A DNA stretch of 64,000 nucleotides from Sphagnum magellanicum (Eukaryota > Streptophyta > Sphagnopsida > Sphagnales > Sphagnaceae): contig CM038919.1 in NCBI GenBank assembly GCA_021904315.1, forward strand, positions 18,097,666 through 18,161,665. Direction: 5' to 3'. The position numbers and the translations under genes were made by a program. This document shows positions 36,150 to 46,871 of the stretch, in pieces. Under the pieces are notes generated by a model that did not search any database, had not been told where the DNA came from, and worked only from the letters and a program-made list of their open reading frames with translations. Within the stretch, counting starts at the first letter, position 1. Each line of letters starts with the position of its first letter.

Positions 36150-37760
36150 TGGTCGTCATCCTGCCATTCGGGCAAAAAACAAAAACATCATTCACACGCA
36201 TAGCTCACGACAAAACTACATACAATTGGCCGTGGGTGAAGACATGTTCAGGCAAATAAATGCCAACGATTTTCATGGTCTAACCTTGCGCCTTATTAAT
36301 GGTCATAGTAAATGCCAATTGCAAAGGGAACTGGTGCCTTTGTAGGGTGAATGGCCACTTCAAACATTTTTTTGTCGTGGTGATGCGCGGTATGTTGAAA
36401 ATATTCCCCGCATGCGTGCCACCAATGATCTGCGCAATAATCAATTTACATGCCAGGCGCCAAATGATTAAACGGGTCCCATTTCAAAGTTCCGAGGCCG
36501 CATTGAGATTTCTCAGTAAAATAACAGGGATGCCAACTTTGAAGGCCAAGCAATGTGGTGGCATACTTGCCAAAGTAATGGTGTTGAGAAATTCTGTGCC
36601 AATCGCCATAGCATGGTCGTCCCCCATTTCCATTTAGTCTGCCAACAAAAATACATGTTCTTGCTTGGGCACAGCCTCAGCAATCTGAGTGTTGAAAGAA
36701 TTCATGACTGTATTTTTTGTTGTTAGAATAGCTCGACCGTCCATGTATCCTTGGTTTGCTTAATTGATTGTCAGGGCCGAGAAAATAACATGGATGAGGG
36801 TATCTAAAAATGGCGCTTGATGGATTTCCGGGTATAAGGCGATCTCGACTCCAACTGAGGGTTCCATGTCAGCTTCCCGTGGAAAATGATCAATGATGGA
36901 AGACTTTTGGCCATTGCCAATTCTCAAAAGGTACTCAGCATACGATCTGGAGAGGGGATCGGCATGCAATCTCATGTTTTCTGTGAAAGTCAAGACGCAC
37001 ACTTCACGCCACAAAACCGAACGTGAAAAGGCTACATAAATAATTGTTGCCTGAGAACCTTTGGACACCACTGTCGGACATTATCGAAAATAACCTCAAA
37101 AAACAACCACTTTATCGCCAAAGCACATTTTTGGGCACTGCATGATGTCACGCAAAGTTTGGTCTACTACCTTAGCATAGTGTCGATGTTGTGCTGGAGC
37201 CTCATTCTAAATGATCAACTTTACTTCTCAGAGAAGCTCAGCAGAATCGCTCTGCACAGGTATCGAACACATTGAGTCCCTACCAATGGCAATTGGGATC
37301 TTGAAAACTAAATGTGAGGTCCGTCCACCTTCCAATAGGAGAGCTAATATGTCGAAAGAGGCAACCCCGACGGCAACGTGTCTGTCTTGTTGAACTGATG
37401 CCAATAACACACTATATACAAAGGTTTTGCCTGAGCCACCTGGACCGTCTAAGAAAAATATTGCGCCTTCGCCTTGGGCTACTACGTTAAACATTGCAAT
37501 AGCTATTTCTTAGCAAATGTTGAGCCATAGGAGATTTTGGTCAACGTAGCCATGGAGAACGTCTCTATCATAGTCAAACACCATAGTCAATTGAGGATTA
37601 ACACGCAACATTTACTCAGGCGACAAAACAAGCAGCATTTCCAAAAAGTCGTGCAAGCCTTTGTTTGTGAACATTAATTTGGCCTCGAAGAGTAGTAGGG
37701 TGTTGTTATAGGCATCCTCGGCAATGCTTCCATTCGTGATGCGTCGATGTCACGTATCAT
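36150..37760 (-). pseudogene. Helitron PIF1-like helicase domain, broken
   Basis: This domain unwinds DNA during rolling-circle transposition. Visible in order: FFLDGPGGSGKTFVYSVLLA (Walker A intact), ASFDILALLLEGGRTSHLVF, KIPIAIGRDSMC, then LII-stop-NEAP where helicases have WDEAP, so Trp has become TAG and the Walker B Asp is Asn. Motif III reads GYFR-stop-CPTVV instead of a GDFRQ-type motif. Further on are VLTFTENMRLHADPLSRSYA, GTEFLNTITLASMPPHCLAF, AFTMTINKAQG (followed by TAG) and EHVFTHGQLYVVLS (followed by TGA where Arg is usual). All are in one frame. Helicase activity is excluded by the Walker B change and the stops. Confidence 0.85.
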
Positions 37761-38394
37761 GCAACATATCGTCTCAATATCTTTCCCATAACACTTCCAG
37801 ATTCAAAGGAGAACATAATAATAAGAAAGTCACAAAGAGATTCCCTAGCCTCTTTGCGTTTTGATCAATACATGCTTCCCACATGCACGTGTCCCATTTT
37901 GTGTCATCCTGCAGTAATCCCAATGCTCCGCAAGTAGCTCGAAATATTAGATGTTTTGTGTCGTAAACAACCCAGAGATGTTCGAAAGAGGTTGCATCCG
38001 GTACGATAGTAAATAAGAGGTGGAGGAAGAAGTGTTCACTAGTAATAGGATGTACGAAATACATTTGCCCAAAGCTTTTTCTCCTCATTGTCGAGCCGAC
38101 CAAACTTTTTCTCGAATTTTCCAAACATGATTAGCAGGGAAATCCGCATACACCACGTTCCGCCCATCCACATTTTGAGCCTTATACACAAAGTAGGCGG
38201 TCAAGGTGGTTCTCTAGCGAGCAGCACACTCCGCCACAACAACCAAATCTTCATTTTCGTTAAAAACTGACGTTGTGCTGTCTTGGCAAATGAACAACTA
38301 ATGGAATGATAGGTGGCCATTTTGTATGTTTTTTGAATGAAAGTAAAGAATCAACCCCTTTAGCAGCGCTCAAATATTAGGCGTCAATGTATTG
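37761..38394 (-). pseudogene. Helitron linker between Rep and helicase
   Basis: In the same frame as Rep and helicase, the segment 37,774-38,124 is open (116 codons) and contains FGQMYFVHPITSEHFFLHLL, VPDATSFEHLWVV and GALGLLQDDTKWDTCMWEAC, blocks conserved among Helitron proteins. A few stops and small disruptions lie on either side (38,125-38,394). No separate catalytic function is known for this part. Confidence 0.8.
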
Positions 38395-39640
38395 CTAGAT
38401 CTTGTTTGTTGGACCAACGATCACCACTACAACACAGTTAGGACCTTTGTAAACATATTTAAAAAGGTATTTGACACTCTGAATACCGACGGACACCTCG
38501 ACATTAATATATGCATTAAACATCTTGGTAAGGTAGGGGTTGTGGGGCACCACCCATCGGTTATCATACGTAAAGCCATCTAGAGTCTTTCGAAACATTC
38601 AACCATCGTTTCATTGATGGTAGACAAGGTAACCATTTTTGCCTTGTGTTATCTCCTTGGAAAAAACTCATGGATAACGTTTCTTGCATACACCGTTGAC
38701 CATGCAGGGTGCGTTGGGATATTTTTCACTGCACGGTCCATGTAACAAACATTTTGTGATCATTTGAAAAAGAGGTGCATTCTTTGGAAGAGGAAGTTCT
38801 GCTGACACCAAGCGATCTATGTCTTCGGTTGTGGAAATTTTCTGCTTTGGAGAAAAGATAAGGAGCAGATGGATGTGAAGTAAGCCTCGTTTCTGGTATT
38901 CCCTTGTTTAGATGTTCCCAATAACTTTGGCAAACCATCCAATTTTTTCCACTCCTTTAAAAAGGGCTTTCACCTTCATATAAAATACGCAGCCGACCAA
39001 ATCTAGATGGTCAGAGGCTATTTGGTTGGGCTCAATCTCCGCAACAATTTCCTACTAATTCGGGTTGTAAGTGAATGTGAGAAAGACGTCTAGAATTTCT
39101 TTGCTCCGCACAATAGCCATCGCATCTTGACATGCTTGCATCATGAAACGTGGAAAACCATGACATGAAGCTAGGAGAATAATTCGTTGACCCACTTTTG
39201 CAAGATCTAATTGAACATCATGTTCGACCATATCTGCCGGCCCTTGGTAGAGTTCCACACGAAGTTGATCTTGGTTTAGCACCAAAAAATTAGGAGTGTT
39301 TTGCTCTGTTTTAGCAACAACATTGATGATATACTGCTGAAAAAGGCGACCACCGAGATGTAGAACGGAGAGTTCGCCGTTAAAGTGCACTCTTTGTGTG
39401 TAATAAGCCGCCATCGAGACCATTGTGCGTGCTTTATCCTGATTGTTTTATAGTTGCAAATTTTTAGACCACCCATCCTCCCTGGTGAAGAAAAGCAGCG
39501 GGTATTATAAAGGATCATAAAAAAGTGCTAACTTGTTCATCCGCTGTAAACCACCTCCATATCGCCAATGTACAATGACATCACAATTTCCAACCTCTCC
39601 TGGCTTGCCAAGAATTATCATTGCAACTTCGTTTGTTGTA
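38395..39640 (-). pseudogene. Helitron Rep nuclease: HUH and two-tyrosine motifs
   Basis: This is the rolling-circle nuclease of Helitrons. From its N side the frame shows VSMAAYYTQRVHFNGE, LHLGGRLFQQYIINVVAKTE, RIILLASCHGFPRFMMQACQ and VFLTFTYNPN (Helitron_like_N), then two TAG codons, GWFAKVIGNI, a TAA, and TREYQKRGLLHIHLLLIFSP at about 38,860-38,915, with HIH forming the HUH metal-binding motif. Further on, VVPHNPYLTKMFNAYINVEV and KYLFKYVYKG supply the paired tyrosines. Both catalytic motifs are preserved although the gene has in-frame stops. The same frame continues into the helicase. Confidence 0.85.
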
Positions 39641-40460
39641 GGGACTTGTAATGGCAAACATTTCCATTTCCCGGGGTATAGCCAGCTATAATGCAAATGT
39701 GGACCTCCTCTGCAAGGTTTGCGGCGAGACGGTTGGTTGCACAAATGAAGACATTTACATAAGGATTGACACACCCAAGGATCGTGCGAAATGTCATAAA
39801 ATGCATTAGGCTTAGACTAGTTCTGCATTTGTCGATTTGGACCCTTGTTTGCTGCATCATGCACATAGGCCTGAAAAAAGCATGGCAACTGCCCTTTTGT
39901 GGGTTCCATACCACCAATCAAATGGTAGAATCCTCCTTGCACTTTGTAGGTATGCACTCCTAGTTCGAGCTCGAAGCCCACACTCTAGACCCTTGTGGAT
40001 GTAAATGCGAATGTAACATTATACAAACAGAAATGTTTACACAATTTGGCATTTTGTCGATCTTGTAACATCGCCATGTACTTTGGCGAGGTGCGAATAG
40101 GAGGCAAAATAATTTTCCCTCAGGCACAACATTTACTATAGTGTGGTCTTCGAAAAGAGCCCATGTGTGTTCTTCGATCCAGAAGCGAGGGCCATAATGG
40201 TTGCATTGTTCATTCAGACATCCGAGCACTTGTTAATCTACTTACAAGGGGTATCGCAAATCTCACAGGGTCATGTGTTGTCCAACCTGAAAATGATCCT
40301 CTGCAATATCGGTCACACACTGTGTTTCCTCATGTTGGGCCCCATTACACGAAGCCCTTTTGAAAGCTACTATAGTGTAGCAGAGTCTTTGACGTTCTCG
40401 AACAGTTGCTTGCCTTTCTTCATCGTTTGCATATGTGTGTGGCGCTCCAAAGCCTTGTCT
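39640..40460 (-). pseudogene. Helitron N-terminal region
   Basis: In the alternative minus frame, N to C: DEERQATVRERQRLCYTIVA, HEETQCVTDIAEDHFQVGQH, stops, CLNEQCNHYGPRFWIEEHTW (a C-x4-C pair typical of the zinc-finger-like Helitron N terminus), VPEGKLFCLLFAP, and later NPYVNVFICATNRLAANLAE and HICIIAGYTPGNGNV. At about 39,640 the frame shifts into TNEVAMII...YGGGLQRMNKLALFYDPL. The arginine-rich N-terminal repeat is seen in other Helitrons and is probably nucleic-acid binding. Confidence 0.75.
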
Positions 40461-40497
40461 ACTATTCTTTCAATCGGAAGCAAATTGGAGTTAGGTT

Positions 40498-40722
40498 CTA
40501 AAAACACAATAGTATAACTTCATATTTAATTACCATTACAACAAGCGCAAGTCTAACCTCAAGGTCAGCATATCCACAAGCAATGTGGTGGTCGGCAACA
40601 TCCGTGACATGCTCAATGCAAACTGAGTGAGTGTGGTCTACGCAGAGTGACCGTGTGTAAAGCGAACACGCTATGAACATCTCTTGGTCACAAAGGGCAC
40701 AAATCAAAATCAAGTCCACCAT
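40498..40722 (-). pseudogene. Cys/His-rich open frame, possible Helitron 5' exon
   Basis: A minus-strand ATG at 40,722 opens a frame with CALC, FIACSLYTRSLCVDHTHSVC and DVADHHIACGYADLE. A donor-like GAG/GTTAG lies at about 40,560, and an acceptor-like GTGTTTTTAG at about 40,503 precedes the region that leads into the RQATVRERQR segment. The implied intron would be only about 58 bp, short for plants. It may be a zinc-binding N terminus of the Helitron protein or a chance ORF. Confidence 0.3.
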
Positions 40723-42240
40723 CTTAAAAAAGAAAACAATGGTAACCTTTCTAGAAAGGTGTAGTAGGCATTGCGAACATCCTTCTGTTTAGATCCATCT
40801 CTCTCCCTCTCCGTCTTTCAAAAGAGAAAACTAAATCAAAACAGAAAAAAGGTTGTATTAATCCTTAAGAGTGATGGATTTGCCCATGAGCTGGCTTAGT
40901 TCCTGTTCCAATCCATGCCAATCAAACCTAGCTGGATCACTGCACTCAGATGTAATAAAAACCATTAGATGAGAAAGCAAGGGGTGTCCATTACGTTAAA
41001 GGAGAGGAAGCCTATAAACTTAAATTGTACAAATGCTGGGAACATATATACATGCATGCATACATACATACATACTGACCTAATGGGAGATGAAAGCCAA
41101 ATCTACTAATTTGGTGTCTATTTATTGTTCACATATGTACCCTTGCTCCCAAGTTCTTTTGTCAGAACACCATCTTGTAATATTGCATGTAGTAAATAGA
41201 AAAAGTTCATCTAAATGTCCAATAGTTTAAAACAATTTTACATCTTGACCAATGGTGCTTATAATGTTCATGGATTCTTGAGTGTTTGCTAAGAAACTAT
41301 ATTTTATGTTCTAAATACATATGCCATCAGAGGATTAATTGGTGCTCTTGATTGAAACCAAAAATATTTAGTTGTCTTCTTTAATTTGTTCTTTAAAAAG
41401 AATTGAAGAAATGCAAGTGTAGTAGCACCATGAAAATGTATACTTCCAGAGTAATCCACTTCAAATCCCTCGATATCCAACTCCTCTCCAAATGTCTACA
41501 TACATATTTTAAGCAAATAAAACAACTTGGTCATTATTCACTGCTTTGCAATCTCAAGTTTTAATGTTTATGGGATCTCTATACTGGTACTAACAATACA
41601 CCAAAAATCTTGAGTATTTGTATGCATGATAATGACAATGATGGGTTCTTCAAGTTTACATACCTCAGACACTGTATCCCTTCTTGGTAGTGCTTTTCCT
41701 CATCACTAGCCTTGTGTTGACGGCTTCATTCTTCATGTAAAAAAGCTCTCTATTCATTGTTGTTCTCTTTAGTGTCTGTGTTCTATGTCTCTTTGCACAA
41801 GAGCCCATCCAGAGAATTGCTTACTTGCTTGCTTGTGTGCCGAAACTCTCTGAACATGTTTAAATGAAGAAAAAGAAAAAGCAACAACAGAAAGGAGAGA
41901 AAGAAGGACGGTGGTGTTTGTTGTTCTATTTATTGTTCATGTTAAGAAGTTTGCCTTAGCTGTTATAGTTAATATTTGGTGCGTCCAAATGATTGGTGCA
42001 ACAAAGCTTATTATAGTGACTTTTTTTGGAGTGATGGGCCAATCAAATTGGCACGTCGCCAAAAAAAAGAAAAGTAAAGAACTTGGGAGGCACCTCATCT
42101 AATTAATATGAAAGGTGACTATGTTCCCAAATTTATTTCCCTGCCATTAGCCTAGGCCAAAAAGGTAACTAACAATTTTAGAAATAGAAATTGCATGCAA
42201 CCTATCGCAACCCCACTTTGGGGCCAAGTGTGAAAATGCA
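40723..42240. other. Intergenic sequence with a CATA microsatellite
   Basis: No gene recognised. (CATG/CATA)n at about 41,051-41,074 is the only clear structure. The 5' terminus of the Helitron should lie at or beyond the left part of this stretch but was not identified. Confidence 0.45.
41051..41074. repeat. (CATA)n microsatellite
   Basis: Two CATG units followed by four CATA units. Confidence 0.7.
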
Positions 42241-42256
42241 ACTCACACTCCCAAAA

Positions 42257-43050
42257 GTGGGAAAATGGAGTCCTCCGGGACTCCCAAAAACTCAGAAGAC
42301 GATTTGAGGGGCCAAATCTCCTTGCATTGGTGCGTTCTTTATATCAATGGAAAGGTCTTGAAGTGTAGATGCCCAAAATGGCCTCGCATGGGCCATTTGG
42401 ACATCTGCAGCCCACATCTGCAGCCCAAGTTATGGGCAACAGAAGGGCCGGGAGTCAAATTGCCAATTTGACTCCCGACCACAAAAAGTCGGGAATCGAC
42501 CTCTTCCTGACGGCGCCTCAAGGAGTGCGACACAACGTTGGAAAGCTCTTAACAAGAGCTACAACTTTGGTTCAGACCTCGCCCCAATCCGAGTTTCGGG
42601 TGAGGAGCTACGAGCATCCAAAGTCCCGGGACTCCAACCCGAGACAGTTTCGGGACTCCAACTTGGGAGTCCCGGGAAAAAGAGCCATTTGGATGTAGCC
42701 TCGACGGAGAGCTGCAAAGTATACTATATGGGGGAAGGTGGTGGCTTCCCCCGAGTCCGGGCCGTGGTGAGTCTTGTGTGTCAAAGTGCCCGTGACTTGT
42801 CCCAACACCCAAGGGTGTTCCCGAATGCTAACTAACCCTCTTGTGGTTGGTTTTGGATGCAGATTCGAGCTTGATAATCTAGTCCCTCTTCCTAGTCTAA
42901 TCCCGGGACTTCTAGCACACCCCTCTACCCCTTTTTAGTGCTGGAAGTCGGGAGCGACCTTCAAGTCCCAACTTTCCGCAACTCTACATAGTTGGACCCT
43001 CAAGTGGGTTCAACAAGGGGCTTGGGAGTGCGTCACAACCAATGCGAAGG
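42257..43050. repeat. GC-rich block of palindromic CGGGACTCC motifs
   Basis: An approximately 800-bp GC-rich island in AT-rich surroundings. CGGGA(C/G)T or its complement recurs at about 42,278, 42,449, 42,472, 42,487, 42,627, 42,653, 42,670, 42,755, 42,900 and 42,950. ACATCTGCAGCCC is tandemly doubled at 42,402. Open frames on both strands overlap and none has a recognisable motif. It may be an LTR or the regulatory end of an unknown element; TG...CA termini and a target duplication could not be fixed. Confidence 0.4.
42449..42477. repeat. Perfect palindrome, 14-bp arms with one-base centre
   Basis: CGGGAGTCAAATTG, a single C, then CAATTTGACTCCCG. It could extrude as a cruciform. It lies inside the CGGGACTCC block, and its arms contain the block's core motif. 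Confidence 0.85.
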
Positions 43051-43111
43051 TGCAGCATCCACTCAGGGGCCCTAGCATTTTAATTTGGGTTATGGGGCCA
43101 AAGGGGAGAGG
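43051..43111. other. Transition sequence
   Basis: Right edge of the GC-rich block; nothing further recognised. Confidence 0.4.
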
Positions 43112-43286
43112 TTTTTTTTTTTTTTTTTTTTTGAGTTGTTGATGTGTTCTTACCATTTCTCCAAGTTGTTCCCCAAGTTTTCAATGTGTCCCCCAAGGAT
43201 GTTCCTAATAACACTTGATTTCAAACCCATATATTTTGCCCAAAATCCTCCCCTTTTCACCTATATACTTAGGGTGTTCGTTGCGA
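43112..43286 (+). repeat. Diverged local duplicate, copy 1 (starts with T21)
   Basis: After 21 T, the sequence contains TGATGTGTTC, GTTCCCCAAG-TTTCAATGTG, TCCCCCAA, and CCC(A/T)-ATATTTT-GC, then TTTTCACCTATATA. The same order is found at 43,627-43,820, about 515 bp to the right. Confidence 0.5.
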
Positions 43287-43611
43287 TGGGTATTAGCCCA
43301 AGCGAAAATTGTGATGAGCCCTCTTGAGGAAAGAAATTCATCTAGCCAATGGGAAGTGTAATCATGTTCTCAGGGTGCCTTGATTTTTTTCCTTTTAAGT
43401 TTTGGGTTTAGGGTTGGGAGGTTGGAAAGGAGGTTTATTTTTCAAGTTGTACTTGGTGTGGAGAAAGGACTGTTTAGTGTCCACTTGAACACTGGACATT
43501 AAACTTTCCATGCAAGTTTTATTAGGGGCAGCGGGGGTGAGGGGGGAGGATTTATTTTCCTTTCAACCAATAGGAAAGGCCAAGGTGCCTTGCTTTTATT
43601 TCTTTTGAGTT
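43287..43611. other. Spacer between the two duplicates
   Basis: No gene recognised; G-rich on the plus strand near 43,530. Confidence 0.4.
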
Positions 43612-43626
43612 GGGGGGGGGGGGGGG
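43612..43626. repeat. G15 homopolymer tract
   Basis: Fifteen consecutive G directly before the second local duplicate. Confidence 0.9.
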
Positions 43627-43820
43627 ACGGAAGTTTTTTTTTTCAGTTTTCCTTGTTTCCTAATGTGTTCCCACAATGTTCCATTTAAATTCCTAATGGG
43701 TTCCCGAAATGTTCCCCAAGTACACAATGTGTTCCCCAACATGTTCTTCGTATAAACACCTCATTTTTAGCCCATGTGTTTTAGCAAATGTCGTTTTCTT
43801 TTCACCTATATAGGTGGGCC
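43627..43820 (+). repeat. Diverged local duplicate, copy 2
   Basis: CTAATGTGTTCCCACAATG, GTTCCCCAAGTACACAATG, TGTTCCCCAACATGTTCTTC, TTTAGCCCATGTGTTTTAGC and TTTTCACCTATATAGG parallel copy 1 at 43,112-43,286. There is no open frame of note. Confidence 0.5.
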
Positions 43821-44051
43821 CAAGGGGAGGAACTATATAAATCAAAACAAAACCTTCTGTTTTGAGGAGCCTACATAGTTTCATTTTTTTGGGAACAATG
43901 GGCCAATCTTCTTGCACATAAGAGTGCAGTGCATGAGTTGGCAAATGAACCCTCCCACTAAAGGTTGGCAAAGACACTATTAATTTAGTGGGCTGCTGCT
44001 CGTGATTGGGATATAGGGCCCACATACTTCCACTCATGACTTTCAAGGGAA

Positions 44052-44071
44052 GGGGGGGGGGGGGGGGGGGG
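44052..44071. repeat. G20 homopolymer tract
   Basis: Twenty consecutive G. It is the longest uninterrupted G/C run in the window. Confidence 0.9.
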
Positions 44072-44387
44072 CTCCAGCTAATCAGGAATAACCAAATCAA
44101 GAAATAGAAGCCAATTATTTTATATAAGTAAGATAGAAAAGCTTGGGTTTCTTATACCTTACCATAAGAATATTCCCATAAACAAAGGAGGATGTCTTTA
44201 ACTAGGTTATTATAATATTCCATACCATGATTTATGGTCAGTGCCCTAATTGTGACAATATTTCATACCATCATTTATGGCTAATGGTAATAACCTTTTT
44301 GCTATTACCTCCCTAATCACATCTCAGTAGAGGGTTTTCGTCAGATTACTTTAATGCATCTGACATGTTTGGGTATTCTTTGTTTAC

Positions 44388-44682
44388 AAGTAGGGTATTT
44401 TTTTCCCAATTTTGTGATGTAGCAAAAGTGGTGATCATCTATAAGATGATTTAGCTAGATTTGGTTCTAGATTAGATATGAAAGTAGGAAAAAAAAAGAA
44501 TCATTTTTATATTTTTAACTACCTACTGGAACTTATCATCAAAATATGGCAATCTAAAAACTTTTTTATTTGAAAATTTGGCAAATTTGGGCCATTTTTT
44601 TCCATGGAAAATCCTTTGTATAGGTCGAAATCATATTTTTCGAATCAAAATTTGACAAAATTTCGCCCAAAAAAAGTGCAAT
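44388..44682 (+). mobile_element. Diverged copy of hAT-like MITE family (CAGTG / TGGCGA type)
   Basis: Shares ordered words with the 1.08-, 7.88- and 63.58-kb copies: TTTTTTTCCCAATTTTG near the left end, ACTACCTACTGGAAC at about 44,520, AAAATATGGCAATCT, AATTTGGCAAATTTGGG, CCTTTGTATAGGT and ATTTCGCCCAAAAAAAGTGC at the right end. Terminal CAGTG/CACTG is lost, and no target duplication is visible. Confidence 0.45.
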
Positions 44683-46564
44683 TCCATAGTCAAATTGTGG
44701 TAGTCAGTTAGAGCTTATAGGCAAAAAAATTAATTTACTTGTATGGTAGGAAGAATACTCAAGTTAAGCCAAAAGCATTGTGAAATTGTGTACAACTTCC
44801 ACCTTCTTGTATTGGAGAGCGTAATTGGTGTGTAAATAGACATGAAAAATAATGGAAGTGTAAATGATTTACATTTGTGCACCCCAACTCATTATACATG
44901 CACTTACCCCCTTTATATATTTCCTTTTAAACTTACATAGAGGAAATGTAAATTATTATCATTTAAATTTACCCAAGCTAGTGTAAAAACAAATTTGGGC
45001 ATGTAGAATAAGGTAGGTTAAATGGCCACATTTTCCAAAACTTAAGAATTGAAAATGTATTGCAAAATTTATAAAAGCAACTCAAAGAAAAAATTGTATG
45101 CCACATTTTTGACAAACTTGTTAGTTTAGGGCTATTTTGTTTTTCCCATTTTAGATAGTATTTGAAAACATTTCATTACTGAGGTTATTTTTAAATTTTC
45201 TAACAATTATCACTAATGTTACATCTTTTTTTCATATATCAGCATTGTTGTTACATTTAAAAAATTAAAAGAAAAAACCAAAAACATTAGTACTATGTCT
45301 ACATATTTTGCACACTTAAAACATCTCCATTGTTGCTAATAAATTGCTTACAAATGGAAACTATTTGTGCATATTGCCATTGGTATTTGTTTTGCAACCT
45401 TACACATAATTCTAGAATTCAAAAAACCTATAAGCATTATTAGAAAACTTAATTCTAATTCACTTAACATTCCACACAACATTGATTGGGAAAGACCCAT
45501 TTCCACCCACATGCATTCTTACTAGAAATCATGAGTGATCTAGAATGCATGACAAGGTGTCCACTATGATTCCACCATGTAGCACTCTCATCCACGGAAG
45601 TTCACCAGTTTCCACTAAAAATCCATTATGAATCCACTAATAATCCACTATGCACACATTCAAATGGAAATGGTCCACTAAATAACTAAGGGTGAGTGGT
45701 TTGGATCAACTCCTTTCTAATTGGCCTAATTTGGGTGGAATTACATAGTGAATTAGGACTAAGTTTTTTAATAGTGAGGGCTTTAACATTTTTTTTTCTT
45801 TTCACCTTTGCATAATACTAGGAGCAAGCATAAGTACACTAAATGAATTGTTGACAAGTAGAAGCATGATAAAGTAGACACAAAAAATGAATGTTTCCAT
45901 TTTTACCCTCTATCCGAATGCATATGAAACCAAACCAGTAGCATAAAAATGGGTGGAATACAATTGAAAACCTTGTTGCACCTCTATTACTACTATAAAA
46001 ATTCTTCCAAAAAATTAAAAGCAAACAAATCTTCAAAGTATCCTTGTTTGTTAAAGGATAAATTTGTAAATGGGAATATTTTCAATTACTTTTCAAACTT
46101 ATTTTCTCATTTACTTTTGGGGATATGAATATCATTATATTCTTGAGGTGTGATTGTAATAGAAAGTAGAAAATTTATTTGTTAAAAACCACTTACTCCA
46201 TATTTTACACAATTCCTACATTGCAAAAAATAAATTTCAAACTTGTATTTCAAAAAACTAAACAAAAAACTAATTGAAATAGTTTAAAAGCTGAGAATTA
46301 ATGCACAATAGTTTATATTAAAAAATTTAATCATTTAATTAAAAAATTCAATGTACAATAGTTTTTTGATGGTTTTTATTGTTATTTTATATTTTATTTC
46401 ATCCAACATTGAAAAAATAACAAATATGTACACTTTATTGTGCTTACATTTCAAAATCAAACACCACATGGAGCTTTGCAAAGGCATTGAATGACATCAT
46501 TAATCATTGTAAAAATGGAGTCCAATACATTAACAAGAGCAAAGAAAAAGAATTTTTTATTCTT
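44683..46564. other. AT-rich intergenic sequence
   Basis: No gene recognised. A cluster of TCCACTA words lies near 45,560-45,690. Confidence 0.5.
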
Positions 46565-46871
46565 AACAAAGATGTAAATTCTTTTTGCTTTTTCTTATAT
46601 GTTTCACAAGATCTAAACATTGGGAATGGTTAGAAAAATAATGCATTTTGGGAACAAATCACTAAGCACTATAGTCAAAATCATTTAGTTGGATTAACTA
46701 AAAGACCTACAAGGTCGTTATAATAAATGGGGCATTATCAAACATGATTTTATTAAATTCATTGGTAATCATAACATTGTTGAAGTTTTGTAAGAATTTG
46801 AAACATTAGTTGAAAACACAATACAAAAAGTTCTTCAAAATCTTCACAAATTCAAGCACCCACAACATTAA
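46565..46871 (+). pseudogene. Myb/SANT-like remnant of a PIF/Harbinger-type ORF1
   Basis: The plus strand reads NKDVNSFCFFLYVSQDLNIG, NG-stop-KNNAFWEQITKHYSQN, LTKRPTRSL, stops, and after a one-base shift at about 46,720 WGIIKHDFIKFIGNHNIVEV. This matches the layout of the plant Myb/SANT-like DNA-binding proteins that accompany PIF/Harbinger transposases (D-x-x-I-G...FW-x-x-I...R-S-L-x-x-K-W-x-x-I-x-x-D-x-x-K-F-x-G). Coding traces may continue to about 47,290. No DDE transposase was found nearby. Confidence 0.5.

Larger units (their letters stand above)
36150..40722 (-). mobile_element. Decayed autonomous Helitron (RepHel)
   Basis: Reading leftwards on the minus strand, the domains are in Helitron order: N-terminal basic/zinc-finger-like region, Helitron_like_N, Rep with HUH and two-Tyr motifs, linker, PIF1-type helicase. 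Apart from one frameshift near 39,640 the gene stays in register over more than 4 kb, and inactivation is by stops and missense changes. The outer termini (TC at the 5' side, hairpin plus CTRR at the 3' side) were not identified, so the coordinates cover the coding part only. Confidence 0.85.

Noticed and set aside
36299-36637. Open plus-strand frame of 112 codons over the Helitron helicase
   Set aside because: The minus strand in this interval encodes conserved helicase motifs in the frame shared with the rest of the Helitron; the plus frame is a shadow.
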